Source: an uncultured Eubacteriales bacterium
Lineage (GTDB): Bacteria > Bacillota > Clostridia > Lachnospirales > Lachnospiraceae
Direction of reading: 5' to 3'
DNA length: 64,000 nt
Assembly (NCBI GenBank): GCA_949294665.1
Contig: CASFID010000017.1
Span: 28,471-92,470 of the forward strand
The translations under genes and the position numbers were made by a program. Positions 35,665-45,613 of this stretch are shown piece by piece; positions within the stretch are counted from its first letter, which is position 1, and every line of letters begins with the position of its first letter. The notes under the pieces were generated by a model, which was not told where the DNA came from, did no database searches, and worked only from the letters and a program-made list of their open reading frames with translations.

Positions 35665-36441
35665 ATGAAGTGGAGCAGCAACACGTTTAAGCGATATATG
35701 GAAGCAGGACTTGCAGTTCTTATTGTGCTCACGCTCGGACTGGCCGGGGCCGCGGGACTCTTTTCGCCCGGCGCGGCCGGGAACGACCAGACAGAAACCG
35801 CAGCGGCAGCCGGCGGTGACGGCGAACAGACTGGTGGAGAGAGTGCAAGTGACAGCGGCGGGGAGCCGTCTGAGCCCGGGGATGCAGAGGTGCAGGAGGC
35901 AATCGCGGACGGGCAGTATCCGATCATGGGGAAGAGCGATATCACGGTTCAGGAGATGGTCGATTATTTTAATGCGTCCGGCGAGACGTATCCGGCGAAA
36001 GAACTTTCCGAGGGCGGTGCAGATTCCATCGAGACATTCTGCCAGATGTATTACGATGAGGCGGCGGCAGAGGGAGTGCGTCCGGAAGTGGCGTTCGCCC
36101 AGACGATGAAGGAGACGGGATTTCTGCAGTTTGGCGGTGACGCATCGATCGAGCAGTTCAACTTTGCGGGACTTGGTACGACCGGAAACGGAGTGCCTGG
36201 AAATTCTTATCCGGACGTACAGACAGGGATACGGGCGCAGATTCAGCACCTCAAGGCATACGCCACATCAGACGCTCTGAACGGGGAGTGCGTGGACGAC
36301 AGGTATGAGTACGTCAGGAAAGGTTCCGCGCCTTATGTGCAGTGGCTCGGACAGCAGGAAAATCCGGAGGGATTCGGATGGGCGACAGGTGATAACTACG
36401 GATACGATATCGTGGGGATGATCGAAGATATGATGGAATGA
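35665..36441 (+). CDS. Membrane-anchored glucosaminidase-domain protein
   Basis: A cell-wall hydrolase candidate of 258 residues. A membrane anchor or signal helix lies at 10-35 and a Gly/Ala/Glu-rich linker at 36-85. The C-terminal domain of the LytG/FlgJ glucosaminidase type has the catalytic Glu in AFAQTMKETGFLQFGG. It should cleave N-acetylglucosaminyl bonds of peptidoglycan outside the membrane. AGGAGTGG precedes the ATG. It is monocistronic. Confidence 0.85.
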   Translation: MKWSSNTFKRYMEAGLAVLIVLTLGLAGAAGLFSPGAAGNDQTETAAAAGGDGEQTGGESASDSGGEPSEPGDAEVQEAIADGQYPIMGKSDITVQEMVDYFNASGETYPAKELSEGGADSIETFCQMYYDEAAAEGVRPEVAFAQTMKETGFLQFGGDASIEQFNFAGLGTTGNGVPGNSYPDVQTGIRAQIQHLKAYATSDALNGECVDDRYEYVRKGSAPYVQWLGQQENPEGFGWATGDNYGYDIVGMIEDMME

Positions 36442-36469
36442 ACTGATATCTTAAGATTTACTAAATATC

Positions 36470-36498
36470 TTGACAAATCTTCCTCTTGCGACTATAGT
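36470..36498 (+). promoter_or_regulatory. Promoter of the T-box/valS transcript
   Basis: TTGACA (36470-36475), a 17-base spacer and TATAGT (36493-36498): a near-consensus promoter directly before the T-box leader. Confidence 0.85.
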
Positions 36499-36504
36499 AT
36501 TTGA

Positions 36505-36830
36505 TAGTTAATTTTTAGTTAATACTATTGTAACAAAGGTGACGAGGAAGAGGAGTACGCTGTTGCTTCCGTCAGAGAGGACCGCCCTCAGGCTGAAAGG
36601 CGGTTTCGGGTAAGGACAGTGGAAGGTAGCTTTTGAACCGGACAGCCGAAGAGCATCTGTGCAGGGCGTGCAGCCCGACATGCGGGTAAGCTGTCCCGGA
36701 GTGGTCCACGTTACAGGACTTCAGAGATATATTTCAGATACAGGAGGAAACTCCGGCAGTATGGGAATATGTGAAATAAGGTGGTACCGCGGAATCCTCG
36801 CCCTTTACGTTCTGTAAAGGGCGTTTCTTT
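36505..36830 (+). ncRNA. T-box leader of valS
   Basis: A leader RNA that senses uncharged tRNA-Val and allows read-through into valS. The diagnostic T-box AGGTGGTACCGCGG is at 36779-36792, just before the terminator. Upstream, Stem I shows GAGGAGTA (specifier-loop side), the AGAGAGGA bulge and a CCGCC/GGCGG apical stem at about 36580-36605. A GUA triplet lies in GGAAGGTAGC at 36621-36630, on the side where the specifier should be, and would fit valine. I have not folded it, so this assignment is tentative. Confidence 0.92.
36799..36830 (+). terminator. T-box terminator
   Basis: The stem CGCCCTTTAC/GTAAAGGGCG is followed by TTTCTTT. The competing anti-terminator is formed by the T-box sequence just before it. 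Confidence 0.88.
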
Positions 36831-36926
36831 ATGCAGCTGTGAAAATTCCGTGAACACCGGATGCACACAGCGCGGGGATAAGGGGCGGACGCAGGAATTC
36901 AATGAGGGAGAGACAAGGAGAGCACA

Positions 36927-39578
36927 ATGAGTAAAGAATTGGCAAAAACTTATGATCCGAAAGCGATCGAGGAGAAACTGTATGACAAGTGGTGTGAAAA
37001 TAAATATTTTCATGCCGAGGTAGACCGCAGCAGAAAACCGTTTACAACAGTGATGCCGCCTCCGAACATTACGGGAAAACTTCATATGGGTCATGCCCTT
37101 GACAACACGCTCCAGGATATCCTTATCCGTTATAAGCGGATGGAGGGGTACAATGCGCTGTGGATCCCGGGAACAGACCATGCGGCTATCTCTACAGAGG
37201 TAAAAGTGACAAACCAGCTGAAAGAAGAAGGAATTGATAAGAAAGAGCTGGGACGTGAGGGATTCCTTAAAAGGACCTGGCAGTGGAAAGAAGAATATGC
37301 AGGGACCATAGAAGCCCAGCTTAAGAAGCTTGGCGTCTCCTGTGACTGGGACAGAGAGCGTTTCACTATGGACGAGGGATGTTCCAGGGCGGTTGAGGAA
37401 GTATTTATCAGCCTGTATAACAAGGGATACATCTATAAAGGTTCCAGGATCATCAACTGGTGCCCGAAGTGTAAGACTTCCCTTTCCGACGCAGAGGTAG
37501 AGCATGAGGATCAGGAAGGACATTTCTGGCATATCAAATATCCGATCGTCGGGACGGACAGGTTCCTGGAGATCGCGACGACACGCCCGGAGACGATGCT
37601 GGGCGATACGGCCATTGCCGTACACCCGGATGACGAGCGTTATAAGGACATCGTAGGAAAGAACGTGATCCTGCCGCTTGTAGGACGCGAGATCCCGATC
37701 GTGGCGGATTACTATGTAGACAAAGAGTTCGGTACAGGTGCGGTGAAGATCACGCCGGCGCATGATCCGAATGACTTCGAGGTAGGCAAACGCCATAACC
37801 TGCCGGAGATCAACATCATGAACGATGACGCCACCATCAACGAAAACGGCGGAAAATATGCAGGCATGGACCGCTACGAGGCGAGAGAGGCCATCGTAAA
37901 AGAACTGGATGAGCAGGGATACCTTGTGAAAGTTGTTCCGCACACGCACGCAGTGGGAACTCATGACCGCTGCGGTACGACAGTAGAGCCGCTCATCAAA
38001 CAGCAGTGGTTCGTGAAGATGGAGGAGCTGGCAAAGCCTGCCATCAATGCGTTAAAGACCGGCGAGCTTAAATTTGTGCCGGAACGTTTTGACAAGATTT
38101 ATCTCCACTGGCTGGAGAATATCAAAGACTGGTGCATTTCCCGCCAGATCTGGTGGGGGCACAGGATCCCTGCATATTACTGTGACGAGTGCGGTGAAGT
38201 TGTCGTTGACCGTCATGCGCCTGAGAAGTGCCCGCACTGTGGATGCACACATTTCACACAGGATGAGGACACTCTGGATACATGGTTCTCGTCAGCGCTG
38301 TGGCCGTTCTCCACACTGGGATGGCCGGAGAAGACGGAGGATCTGGACTATTTCTATCCGACGGATGTGCTTGTGACAGGATACGATATCATTTTCTTCT
38401 GGGTAATCCGTATGGTATTCTCAGGTTATGCGCACACAGGAAAATCGCCGTTCCACACGGTGCTCATCCACGGGCTGGTGCGCGACTCCCAGGGACGCAA
38501 GATGAGCAAATCCCTCGGAAACGGTATCGATCCGCTGGAGATCATCGATAAGTACGGCGCTGACGCCCTGAGACTGACGCTTGTCACCGGAAATGCGCCG
38601 GGAAATGATATGCGTTTCTACAACGAGAGAGTGGAGGCAAGCCGCAATTTCGCCAACAAGGTATGGAACGCCTCCCGTTTCATCCTTATGAATATGAAGG
38701 ATGACGCAGTCATTGAGAAACCGGACGACGCGCTGCTTACGCCGGCTGACCGCTGGATTCTTTCCACAGTGAACACACTGGCAAAAGACGTGACAGAGAA
38801 CATGGATAAATACGAACTCGGAATCGCAGTACAGAAAGTCTACGACTTTATCTGGGACGAGTTCTGTGACTGGTATGTGGAGCTGGCAAAAGACCGCATC
38901 TATCATGCGGAGGAAGATCCGAAATCGGCAGACTGTGTTCTGTGGGTGCTGAAGACTGTACTTAGCCAGGCGCTGAAACTGCTCCATCCGTTCATGCCGT
39001 TTATCACGGAGGAAATCTACAGCGCTCTTGTGCCTGAGGAAGAGTCTCTGATGATGTCAGAGTGGCCGAAGTACAGAGACGAGTGGAATTTCCCTGCGGA
39101 CGAGAATGTGATGGAACATGTGAAAGCAATCATCAGAGGCATCCGCAACATCCGTTCTGAGATGGATGTGCCGAACAGCAGAAAGACGAAAGTGTATCTC
39201 GTATCCACGGACGGGGATGTGTGTGAAGGCATTGCGGCTCTTGAGGGTTCCGTGAAGCCTCTCATGATGGCAAATGAGATCATCATCCAGCCGGACAGGG
39301 AAGGAATCGCGGACAGCGCGGTATCTGTTGTAGTTCCGGATGCGGTCGTATATATGCCTCTTGAGGATCTTGTGGATTTTGAACAGGAGAAAGAGAGACT
39401 GGCCAAAGAAGAAGTCAGACTGAATAAAGAGATAAAGAGAGCACAGGGAATGCTCTCCAACGAGAAGTTTGTGAACAAGGCTCCGGCGGATAAGGTCCAG
39501 GCGGAGAGGGACAAACTGGAGAAATATACTCAGATGCTCGAGCAGGTAAAAGAGAGAATGGCGGGGCTTGGAAAATAA
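36927..39578 (+). CDS. valS: Valyl-tRNA synthetase
   Basis: Charges tRNA-Val. It has 883 residues, the usual length. The class I signatures are [15 protein letters not shown] (residues about 48-62) and KMSKS. A zinc-binding CDECG...CPHCG segment lies in the catalytic insertion. The editing domain sits between, and the C-terminal coiled-coil arm begins near [16 protein letters not shown]-box control upstream agrees with a valine enzyme rather than isoleucine. Confidence 0.98.
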   Translation: MSKELAKTYDPKAIEEKLYDKWCENKYFHAEVDRSRKPFTTVMPPPNITGKLHMGHALDNTLQDILIRYKRMEGYNALWIPGTDHAAISTEVKVTNQLKEEGIDKKELGREGFLKRTWQWKEEYAGTIEAQLKKLGVSCDWDRERFTMDEGCSRAVEEVFISLYNKGYIYKGSRIINWCPKCKTSLSDAEVEHEDQEGHFWHIKYPIVGTDRFLEIATTRPETMLGDTAIAVHPDDERYKDIVGKNVILPLVGREIPIVADYYVDKEFGTGAVKITPAHDPNDFEVGKRHNLPEINIMNDDATINENGGKYAGMDRYEAREAIVKELDEQGYLVKVVPHTHAVGTHDRCGTTVEPLIKQQWFVKMEELAKPAINALKTGELKFVPERFDKIYLHWLENIKDWCISRQIWWGHRIPAYYCDECGEVVVDRHAPEKCPHCGCTHFTQDEDTLDTWFSSALWPFSTLGWPEKTEDLDYFYPTDVLVTGYDIIFFWVIRMVFSGYAHTGKSPFHTVLIHGLVRDSQGRKMSKSLGNGIDPLEIIDKYGADALRLTLVTGNAPGNDMRFYNERVEASRNFANKVWNASRFILMNMKDDAVIEKPDDALLTPADRWILSTVNTLAKDVTENMDKYELGIAVQKVYDFIWDEFCDWYVELAKDRIYHAEEDPKSADCVLWVLKTVLSQALKLLHPFMPFITEEIYSALVPEEESLMMSEWPKYRDEWNFPADENVMEHVKAIIRGIRNIRSEMDVPNSRKTKVYLVSTDGDVCEGIAALEGSVKPLMMANEIIIQPDREGIADSAVSVVVPDAVVYMPLEDLVDFEQEKERLAKEEVRLNKEIKRAQGMLSNEKFVNKAPADKVQAERDKLEKYTQMLEQVKERMAGLGK

Positions 39579-39624
39579 ACTTGCAGAGCTCTCCTCCCGG
39601 AGAAGAAAGGATGTAAGATCATAC

Positions 39625-41850
39625 ATGAAACGCATTCATATCAGAAAACCTGATATCAAAGGATTTTTTACAAAAATCAGAAATCTGAAAAAAGAAGATA
39701 TCAAACGGCATTTCAAAGAGAAGAAAGAGCGGAGACAGCGCATACTGGAAGAACGGCGCAACAGCAGGTTCGCAAGAAAGATGCAGCCTGTCTATAAGTG
39801 GATGAACAGACTCTCGTTGCCGCTCCACTTCCTCCTGGCATGTGTGATCAACTTCCTTATTGAAACGGTATCCCGCCTGTCGTTTTTTGAGGCGTGGGAT
39901 TACATGACCAAGACGCCGCTGGTGTTTCTGTACAATGCATTTATGATATTCGCAACCTTTTCTGTCGTTTATCTTGTCAGAAGGCGGATGTTTGCACGTA
40001 TTCTTATCGGGGTGTTCTGGCTGTTCCTGGGGGTATGCAACGGCTATCTTCTCACCAAAAGGGTGACGCCGTTCAATGCCCAGGATCTGAAAGTGCTCTC
40101 CGACGCACTTGAACTGACGGGAAACTATTTTAACACTTTCGAGCTTATCATGATCATCATCGGGATAGTGGCTCTCGTGTTCTGGATCGTCTCCATGTGG
40201 AGAAGAGGCGGACAGTTTACAGGGAAAATGCACCGGATCCTTGCGCTTTGCGGAGTGGGAGTATCGTTTGGAGCATGCCTGTGGCTTACGGACGCGGCGA
40301 TCGATAAGCGGGTGATATCGAATTATTTCGGGAACATCGCTTTCGCCTATGAAGATTACGGATTTCCATACTGTTTCTCGGCCAGTCTGTTTAATACCGG
40401 CATCAATGAACCGGCCGGATACAGCGAAGAGACGATGGACAATATCAACAGAGACGGAACTCTGACGAAGAGCGAGACGGGACTTTCAGCGGATGAGATG
40501 CCCAATATCGTATTTGTCCAGCTTGAGTCTTTCTTTGATCCGACCGAAGTAGAGTGGCTGAGATTCTCGGAAGATCCGATCCCTAATCTCCGCAGGCTCT
40601 TTAAGGAGTATTCGACGGGATATTTTAAAGTACCTTCCGTGGGAGCCGGTACAGCCAATACGGAGTTCGAGGTTCTCACAGGTATGAGCATGCGTTTCTT
40701 CGGCCCGGGAGAATATCCCTATAAGACCTATGCAAAGTATAATCCCCTTGAGAGCGCGGCGAGCGCATTGAAAGAACTCGGGTACGGCGCGGAAGCGCTC
40801 CACAATAACGGCGGTAATTTCTACAGCCGGGCTCAGGTATTTAACAACATGGGGTTCGATCATTATACGAGTAAAGAGTTCATGAACATCCTTCAGACTA
40901 CCCCGAAGGGCTGGGCGACGGACGATATCCTCGTGCCCAATATCATGGAATCTATGGATACGACAGAGGGGCAGGATTTTGTCTTTACAGTAAGTGTTGA
41001 GGGACACGGCGATTACCCGACGGAGAAAGTGCTCGAAGATCCGGAGATTGTCGTCAGCGGCGTTGAGGATGAGGGAGAGAGGAATGCGTGGGAGTATTAT
41101 GTCAATCTTGTCCATGAAATGGATAAGTTCGCCGGCGATCTCATCGAGGCGATCGAGGAGAGAAACGAGCCGACAGTCGTTGTGTTTTACGGAGATCATC
41201 TCCCGACGATGGACCTGGAGGCAAAGGACTTAAAGAGCCGGTATCTGTATAATACGAACTATGTGATCTGGGATAATATCGGACTGGAGAAGAAGGATGA
41301 TAATCTGGCGGCGTACCAGATCATGGCGGAAGTTTTCGACCGTCTTGACATCCATACAGGGACAGTCTTTAACTATCATCAGGAGCGCCGACAGACGAAA
41401 GATTATCTCGCCGACCTGGAACTTCTGCAGTATGATATTATGTACGGCAGCCAGTATGTATATAAGGAGTGCGGCGCGCCGATCACAGAAGGTCATATGG
41501 TCATGGGCGTAAAGGATGCGGAGATATCCCAGCTTGTCGTTCAGGCGGACGGTACGACTTATTCAATCTACGGAGAGAATTTCACGAAGCAGAGCAAAGT
41601 CTATATAAATGGCGAGAAGCAGACGACCACCTTCCTGAACAATACAAGGCTTGACCTGAAAGAGTCTGAGATAGAGGCAGGAGATACAGTCATGGTAGCT
41701 CAGGTGGGATCAAGCAATACGATCTTCAGGGAGTCTAAGACTTATGAATACAATGACGACGGCACGCTGACAGAAGTGCCTGCAGATCCGGCAGCGCCGG
41801 AAAACGGCCGTCAGGCGTTTGTCAGCCAGGAAGAAGAACAGAAAGAATGA
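39625..41850 (+). CDS. LTA synthase family phosphoglycerol transferase-like protein
   Basis: A membrane sulfatase-fold enzyme of 741 residues. The N-terminus is strongly basic, and several membrane helices follow (about 70-260). The extracellular alkaline-phosphatase-like domain has the catalytic-Thr region GAGTANTEFEVLTGMSM, the FYGDHLP metal motif and an EVLHNNGGNFY-like segment. A C-terminal beta domain follows. It probably transfers glycerol phosphate to a glycolipid or wall polymer. ATG 39625 with AAAGG upstream is preferred over a TTG that would overlap valS. It overlaps folC by four bases. Confidence 0.85.
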   Translation: MKRIHIRKPDIKGFFTKIRNLKKEDIKRHFKEKKERRQRILEERRNSRFARKMQPVYKWMNRLSLPLHFLLACVINFLIETVSRLSFFEAWDYMTKTPLVFLYNAFMIFATFSVVYLVRRRMFARILIGVFWLFLGVCNGYLLTKRVTPFNAQDLKVLSDALELTGNYFNTFELIMIIIGIVALVFWIVSMWRRGGQFTGKMHRILALCGVGVSFGACLWLTDAAIDKRVISNYFGNIAFAYEDYGFPYCFSASLFNTGINEPAGYSEETMDNINRDGTLTKSETGLSADEMPNIVFVQLESFFDPTEVEWLRFSEDPIPNLRRLFKEYSTGYFKVPSVGAGTANTEFEVLTGMSMRFFGPGEYPYKTYAKYNPLESAASALKELGYGAEALHNNGGNFYSRAQVFNNMGFDHYTSKEFMNILQTTPKGWATDDILVPNIMESMDTTEGQDFVFTVSVEGHGDYPTEKVLEDPEIVVSGVEDEGERNAWEYYVNLVHEMDKFAGDLIEAIEERNEPTVVVFYGDHLPTMDLEAKDLKSRYLYNTNYVIWDNIGLEKKDDNLAAYQIMAEVFDRLDIHTGTVFNYHQERRQTKDYLADLELLQYDIMYGSQYVYKECGAPITEGHMVMGVKDAEISQLVVQADGTTYSIYGENFTKQSKVYINGEKQTTTFLNNTRLDLKESEIEAGDTVMVAQVGSSNTIFRESKTYEYNDDGTLTEVPADPAAPENGRQAFVSQEEEQKE

Positions 41851-43265
41851 AATACACGGAGGCAGTAGATTATATACTGAATATCCCCAGGTTTACGAAG
41901 AAGAACGATGCGCTGCACACGAAACTTTTTCTGGAGCATCTGGGCAGCCCGCAGGCGGGAATGAAAGTGATCCACGTGGCCGGGACGAACGGGAAAGGCT
42001 CTGTGTGCGCGTACCTTGACGGAATGCTCCGTTCGGAGGACAGGCGGACGGGGCTTTTTACTTCCCCGCATCTTGTGAAGATCAATGAGCGCATTGCTGT
42101 GGACGGGCATCCGGTCAGCGACGAGGAGTTCTGTACAGCCTTTGACGCAGCTCTTTCAGCAGTGAAAGAGATGGAGAGAGAAGGACTGGCCCATCCTACG
42201 TTTTTTGAATTTCTGCTCGGCATGGCGCTGTATGCCTTTCGCAGAGCGGGTATAGAATATGCGGTGCTGGAGACGGGGATTGGCGGCAGGCTGGACGCTA
42301 CGAGCGCGGTGGAGCCGCCGCTTGTCTGCGTTATCACATCGATAGGATATGATCATATGCAGTATCTCGGCGATACGCTCGAAGAGATCGCGTCCGAGAA
42401 AGCGGGGATCATTCGTCCGGGTGTGCCTGTGTTTTATACCCAGTCCTCACAGGAAAGCGACAGGGTAATCGAAAAGACGGCTGAGAAAAACAAAAGTTTC
42501 TGTAAAAAAATCGGGAAAGACGCGTACGAAATTCTTGGAATACAGGACAAACATATTGCATTTTCCTGCTCCAGTGATTATTATGGAAATACCACGTGGA
42601 AACTGAACAATACCGGCATATACCAGCCGGGCAACGCGATGCTTGCCATGGAAGTGATGCGTTATCTGTTTGCGGAGAAAGCGCATCCGCAGAGATGGCG
42701 GGAAGTCCTTGCAGACCTTAAATGGGAGGGCAGGATGGAGGAAGTGATGCCGGGGGTATACGTGGACGGCGCCCATAATATCAGCGCTGTCGAGGGATTT
42801 GTACAGAGTATCCCGAAAGATGAGACGGAGAATATCATACTGTTTTCCGCGGTAAAAGACAAGGAATATGAGAAAATGGCGGCCTGCCTCTGCAGCGGCC
42901 TTACAGCCGGTCTGTATATCGTGACGCAGATCGGAGGAAGCAGAGGGACAGAGGCAAAGCTGCTTGGCGATATTTTCAGGAAATATACAGATCAGCCTGT
43001 CATAGCTGCAGAGTCGGCGGCGGAGGCGCTTAAGTATGCTTTCGTTCACAGAAGAGGACGCAGGATATACTGCGTGGGATCTCTCTACCTGACAGGGATG
43101 ATCAAAGGATGGATTCAGGAGGTCAGACAGATGCTGGATTATGAAGAGGAATTAAAGAAGTTTAAACCGAGTCTCGAAGTGGAAGAGATCGAAGACGCTG
43201 TGTATCAGGAGGATCTTTCCGACATGACAGATCTGTTGAAGCAAGTGATGGATCAGAAGAAATAG
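41847..43265 (+). CDS. folC: Bifunctional folylpolyglutamate/dihydrofolate synthase
   Basis: Adds glutamate to folates, and makes dihydrofolate in the bifunctional form. It has 472 residues. The Mur-ligase P-loop is HVAGTNGKGSV, followed by GLFTSPHLVKINERI and ETGIGGRLDATSAV. About 35 residues at the C-terminus (LKKFKPSLEVEEIEDAVYQ) extend past the usual fold. ATGA overlap couples it to the preceding gene. Confidence 0.95.
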   Translation: MKYTEAVDYILNIPRFTKKNDALHTKLFLEHLGSPQAGMKVIHVAGTNGKGSVCAYLDGMLRSEDRRTGLFTSPHLVKINERIAVDGHPVSDEEFCTAFDAALSAVKEMEREGLAHPTFFEFLLGMALYAFRRAGIEYAVLETGIGGRLDATSAVEPPLVCVITSIGYDHMQYLGDTLEEIASEKAGIIRPGVPVFYTQSSQESDRVIEKTAEKNKSFCKKIGKDAYEILGIQDKHIAFSCSSDYYGNTTWKLNNTGIYQPGNAMLAMEVMRYLFAEKAHPQRWREVLADLKWEGRMEEVMPGVYVDGAHNISAVEGFVQSIPKDETENIILFSAVKDKEYEKMAACLCSGLTAGLYIVTQIGGSRGTEAKLLGDIFRKYTDQPVIAAESAAEALKYAFVHRRGRRIYCVGSLYLTGMIKGWIQEVRQMLDYEEELKKFKPSLEVEEIEDAVYQEDLSDMTDLLKQVMDQKK

Positions 43266-43318
43266 CATATACAGTGTCATACGATATCGGAAACACAGAA
43301 AGTTAATGGTGGAGACAG

Positions 43319-44740
43319 ATGGATTACACGAAAAAAATCGTATACCAGTCCAACTACTGGTATAATGACGGATTGCGTAAAGCGCAGATCCGCGATATGT
43401 CGGGCGCGATCGTCTCTCTGCGGCGAAGTCTGCAGTTTAACCGGGAGAACATCGCCGCGAGGAATCTCCTGGGACTTGTCTATTACGGAATAGGCGAAGT
43501 GCCGGAAGCGCTGGTAGAGTGGATCATCAGCAAGAATCTGCGCCGCCGCGACAATATCGCAGATTATTATATCAATACCGTACAGGCATCAGCGAAGGAA
43601 CTTGAGACGATCAATCTCGCCATCAAGAAGTATAATCAGTGCCTGGGATACTGCCGGCAGAACGGAGAGGATCTTGCCATTATTCAACTCAAACAGGTGG
43701 TGGCGTCGCACCCGTCGTTTCTGAAAGCGCATCAGCTCCTGGCGCTCCTCTATCTGCAGACCGGGCAGTACACCCGTGCCCGTCAGATGATACGGCAGGC
43801 AAGGAAGCTGGATACGGGCAATGAGATCACGATGAAATATATGCATGAGCTCACGCATCAGAGAGGGAAGCAGAGGCGGCGTGCGGCGAAGAAGAAAGAG
43901 GATGCCGTGGAGTACAGTCTCGGGAACGAGACGATCATTCAGCCGAAGCATTCGAGGATAAAAGAAATGGCAAGTCATCTGGCTGTGGCCAATATTTTTA
44001 TCGGAGCGGCGATCGGAGCGGCGATCATATGGTTTCTCGTGGCTCCGGCTGTGAATCAGTCGGAGAATAACCGTATGAATGACCAGATGAGGGAGTACAG
44101 TGATCAGGTGAAGTCGCTCGAGGCGCAGGTCAGCGCCCAGACAAGGACGCTCGACAACTACAGGGCATCCGGGGAAGAAGTGGAGGCGGATGCCAATCAG
44201 GCGCAGTCTACAATGGAGAGCTATGAGAGTCTTATGACAGTGATAGATCAGTACAGCTCAGGCGGATACAGTTACTCAACGATGGCTGAGTCGCTGGTCG
44301 GCATTGACAGGGACGTTCTCGGTGAGAATGCGCAGTCCCGCTATGATGAGTTGACGGAACAGATCTATCCCAGCGCATGCGACGCAGAATTCCTGACAGG
44401 CACAGAGGCGCTTAACGTGGCGAATTACCAGACAGCTATAGACTCATTCTATAAAGTAGTGCAGATGAATGCAGGGTACAATAACGGGCAGGCGCTTTTT
44501 AATCTTGCGCAGGCCTATATGGGAAATGGCGACAATGACAAAGCCATCCGGTTTTTCCAGAAAGTCGTCGACGATTATGGGAATTCAGAATATGCCGGGG
44601 AGGCACAGACAAATCTGGATACACTTCAGTCCGCCTCGGGCGAGGAAGACGGTCAGAGCGACGGCGATCAGAACAGCGATGGCGACCAGAACAGTGGCGG
44701 CGGTCAGAACAGCGGTGACGACCAGGGGAGCGGAGAGTAG
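43319..44740 (+). CDS. TPR-repeat membrane protein with acidic repetitive tail
   Basis: A protein of 473 residues. Tetratricopeptide-like repeats (about 15-170) precede a basic stretch (RGKQRRRAAKKK), one membrane helix near 225-245, a coiled coil (SDQVKSLEAQVSAQTRTLDNY) and a second TPR pair (380-440). It ends in a Gln/Asp/Asn/Ser/Gly tail made of short repeats. It is probably a scaffold with TPR modules on both sides of the membrane. I recognise no specific family. A terminator follows. Confidence 0.75.
   Translation: MDYTKKIVYQSNYWYNDGLRKAQIRDMSGAIVSLRRSLQFNRENIAARNLLGLVYYGIGEVPEALVEWIISKNLRRRDNIADYYINTVQASAKELETINLAIKKYNQCLGYCRQNGEDLAIIQLKQVVASHPSFLKAHQLLALLYLQTGQYTRARQMIRQARKLDTGNEITMKYMHELTHQRGKQRRRAAKKKEDAVEYSLGNETIIQPKHSRIKEMASHLAVANIFIGAAIGAAIIWFLVAPAVNQSENNRMNDQMREYSDQVKSLEAQVSAQTRTLDNYRASGEEVEADANQAQSTMESYESLMTVIDQYSSGGYSYSTMAESLVGIDRDVLGENAQSRYDELTEQIYPSACDAEFLTGTEALNVANYQTAIDSFYKVVQMNAGYNNGQALFNLAQAYMGNGDNDKAIRFFQKVVDDYGNSEYAGEAQTNLDTLQSASGEEDGQSDGDQNSDGDQNSGGGQNSGDDQGSGE
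44651..44733 (+). repeat. Short in-frame repeats encoding a D/Q/N/S/G tail
   Basis: About five imperfect copies of a 15-18 base unit reading GAyCAGAACAGyGrygGC. They code DQNSDG/GQNSGG-type units at the end of the TPR protein. Such tracts change length by slippage. Confidence 0.65.
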
Positions 44741-44787
44741 GTCGGATCATACATAACGGATAAAAGGGCGAAAGACAGACACGTAAG

Positions 44788-44818
44788 AAAAGGATATGCG
44801 GGACCGCATATCCTTTTT
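44788..44818 (+). terminator. Rho-independent terminator after the TPR gene
   Basis: GGATATGCG (44792-44800) pairs with CGCATATCC (44805-44813), with A's before and TTTTT after. It insulates the sporulation operon. Confidence 0.85.
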
Positions 44819-44846
44819 GATTTTGTATAGACGAGGAGGAGTAGAC

Positions 44847-45161
44847 ATGAAATATCAGGTGCAGGAGAATTGTCTGACAATTTATCTGCCCCGCGAGGTC
44901 GATCATCACAATGCGGAGGAGATGAGAAGAGAGGCGGATGCGGTGATCGACAGGAATCATATCAAATATGTGATATTTGATTTTGAGAAGACAGATTTTA
45001 TGGACAGTTCCGGGATAGGCGTGATCATGGGGAGATATAAAACGATCAGCCTGATCGGAGGCGAAGTGTGGGCGGTCCACACAAATGACAGGATCAAGAA
45101 GATACTGACATTGTCGGGAGTGACGAAAATAATGCAGATATATGAGGAGGAAGTGATATGA
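44847..45161 (+). CDS. spoIIAA: Anti-sigma-F factor antagonist SpoIIAA
   Basis: A STAS-domain protein of 104 residues that, when dephosphorylated by SpoIIE, displaces sigma F from SpoIIAB in the forespore. The phosphorylated Ser lies in KTDFMDSSGIGVIMGRY near residue 57. The ATG follows GAGGAGGAG. It is the first gene of spoIIAA-spoIIAB-sigF and overlaps spoIIAB by four bases. Confidence 0.96.
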   Translation: MKYQVQENCLTIYLPREVDHHNAEEMRREADAVIDRNHIKYVIFDFEKTDFMDSSGIGVIMGRYKTISLIGGEVWAVHTNDRIKKILTLSGVTKIMQIYEEEVI

Positions 45162-45613
45162 GACATACGAATGAGATGGAGATCAGATTCGAGAGCCGTT
45201 CGGAGAACGAAGGCTTTGCCAGGGTTGCCGTTGCATCCTTTATGACGCAGCTGAACCCTACGGTAGAAGAGGTGGCTGATGTGAAAACAGCGGTTTCGGA
45301 GGCTGTGACAAATGCCATTATCCATGGATATGAGAATGAGATACATAAGGTAAGCATCCGCTGCACGATCTTTGAGAATGTGTTTACGGTAGAAGTATGC
45401 GATAAGGGCAAAGGGATCGAGAATGTGCAGGAGGCGATGCAGCCTATGTATACGACGAAGCCGGAACAGGACCGTTCAGGTATGGGATTTGCTTTTATGG
45501 AAGCCTTCATGGACAGTGTAGAGGTGGAATCCGAGCCGGGAAAGGGCACCCGTGTGAAGATGAAAAAGACCGTCGGAAAAGGAAGGGAGATATGGACCAC
45601 ACGATCGCTTTGA
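45158..45613 (+). CDS. spoIIAB: Anti-sigma-F factor SpoIIAB (serine kinase)
   Basis: A GHKL-fold kinase of 151 residues that holds sigma F inactive and phosphorylates SpoIIAA. Motifs are EAVTNAIIHGYEN (N box), CDKGKGIENV (G1) and RSGMGFAFMEAFMD (G2). Its 3' end overlaps the sigF start by 22 bases. Confidence 0.96.
   Translation: MRHTNEMEIRFESRSENEGFARVAVASFMTQLNPTVEEVADVKTAVSEAVTNAIIHGYENEIHKVSIRCTIFENVFTVEVCDKGKGIENVQEAMQPMYTTKPEQDRSGMGFAFMEAFMDSVEVESEPGKGTRVKMKKTVGKGREIWTTRSL

Noticed and set aside
36711-37964. Minus-strand frame of 417 codons across the T-box and valS
   Set aside because: It runs through the T-box and the valS catalytic domain and has no ribosome site or recognisable motif.
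44651-44733. CRISPR array
   Set aside because: Repeats are short, in-frame, contiguous and coding; no spacers. No CRISPR array was seen elsewhere in the window.
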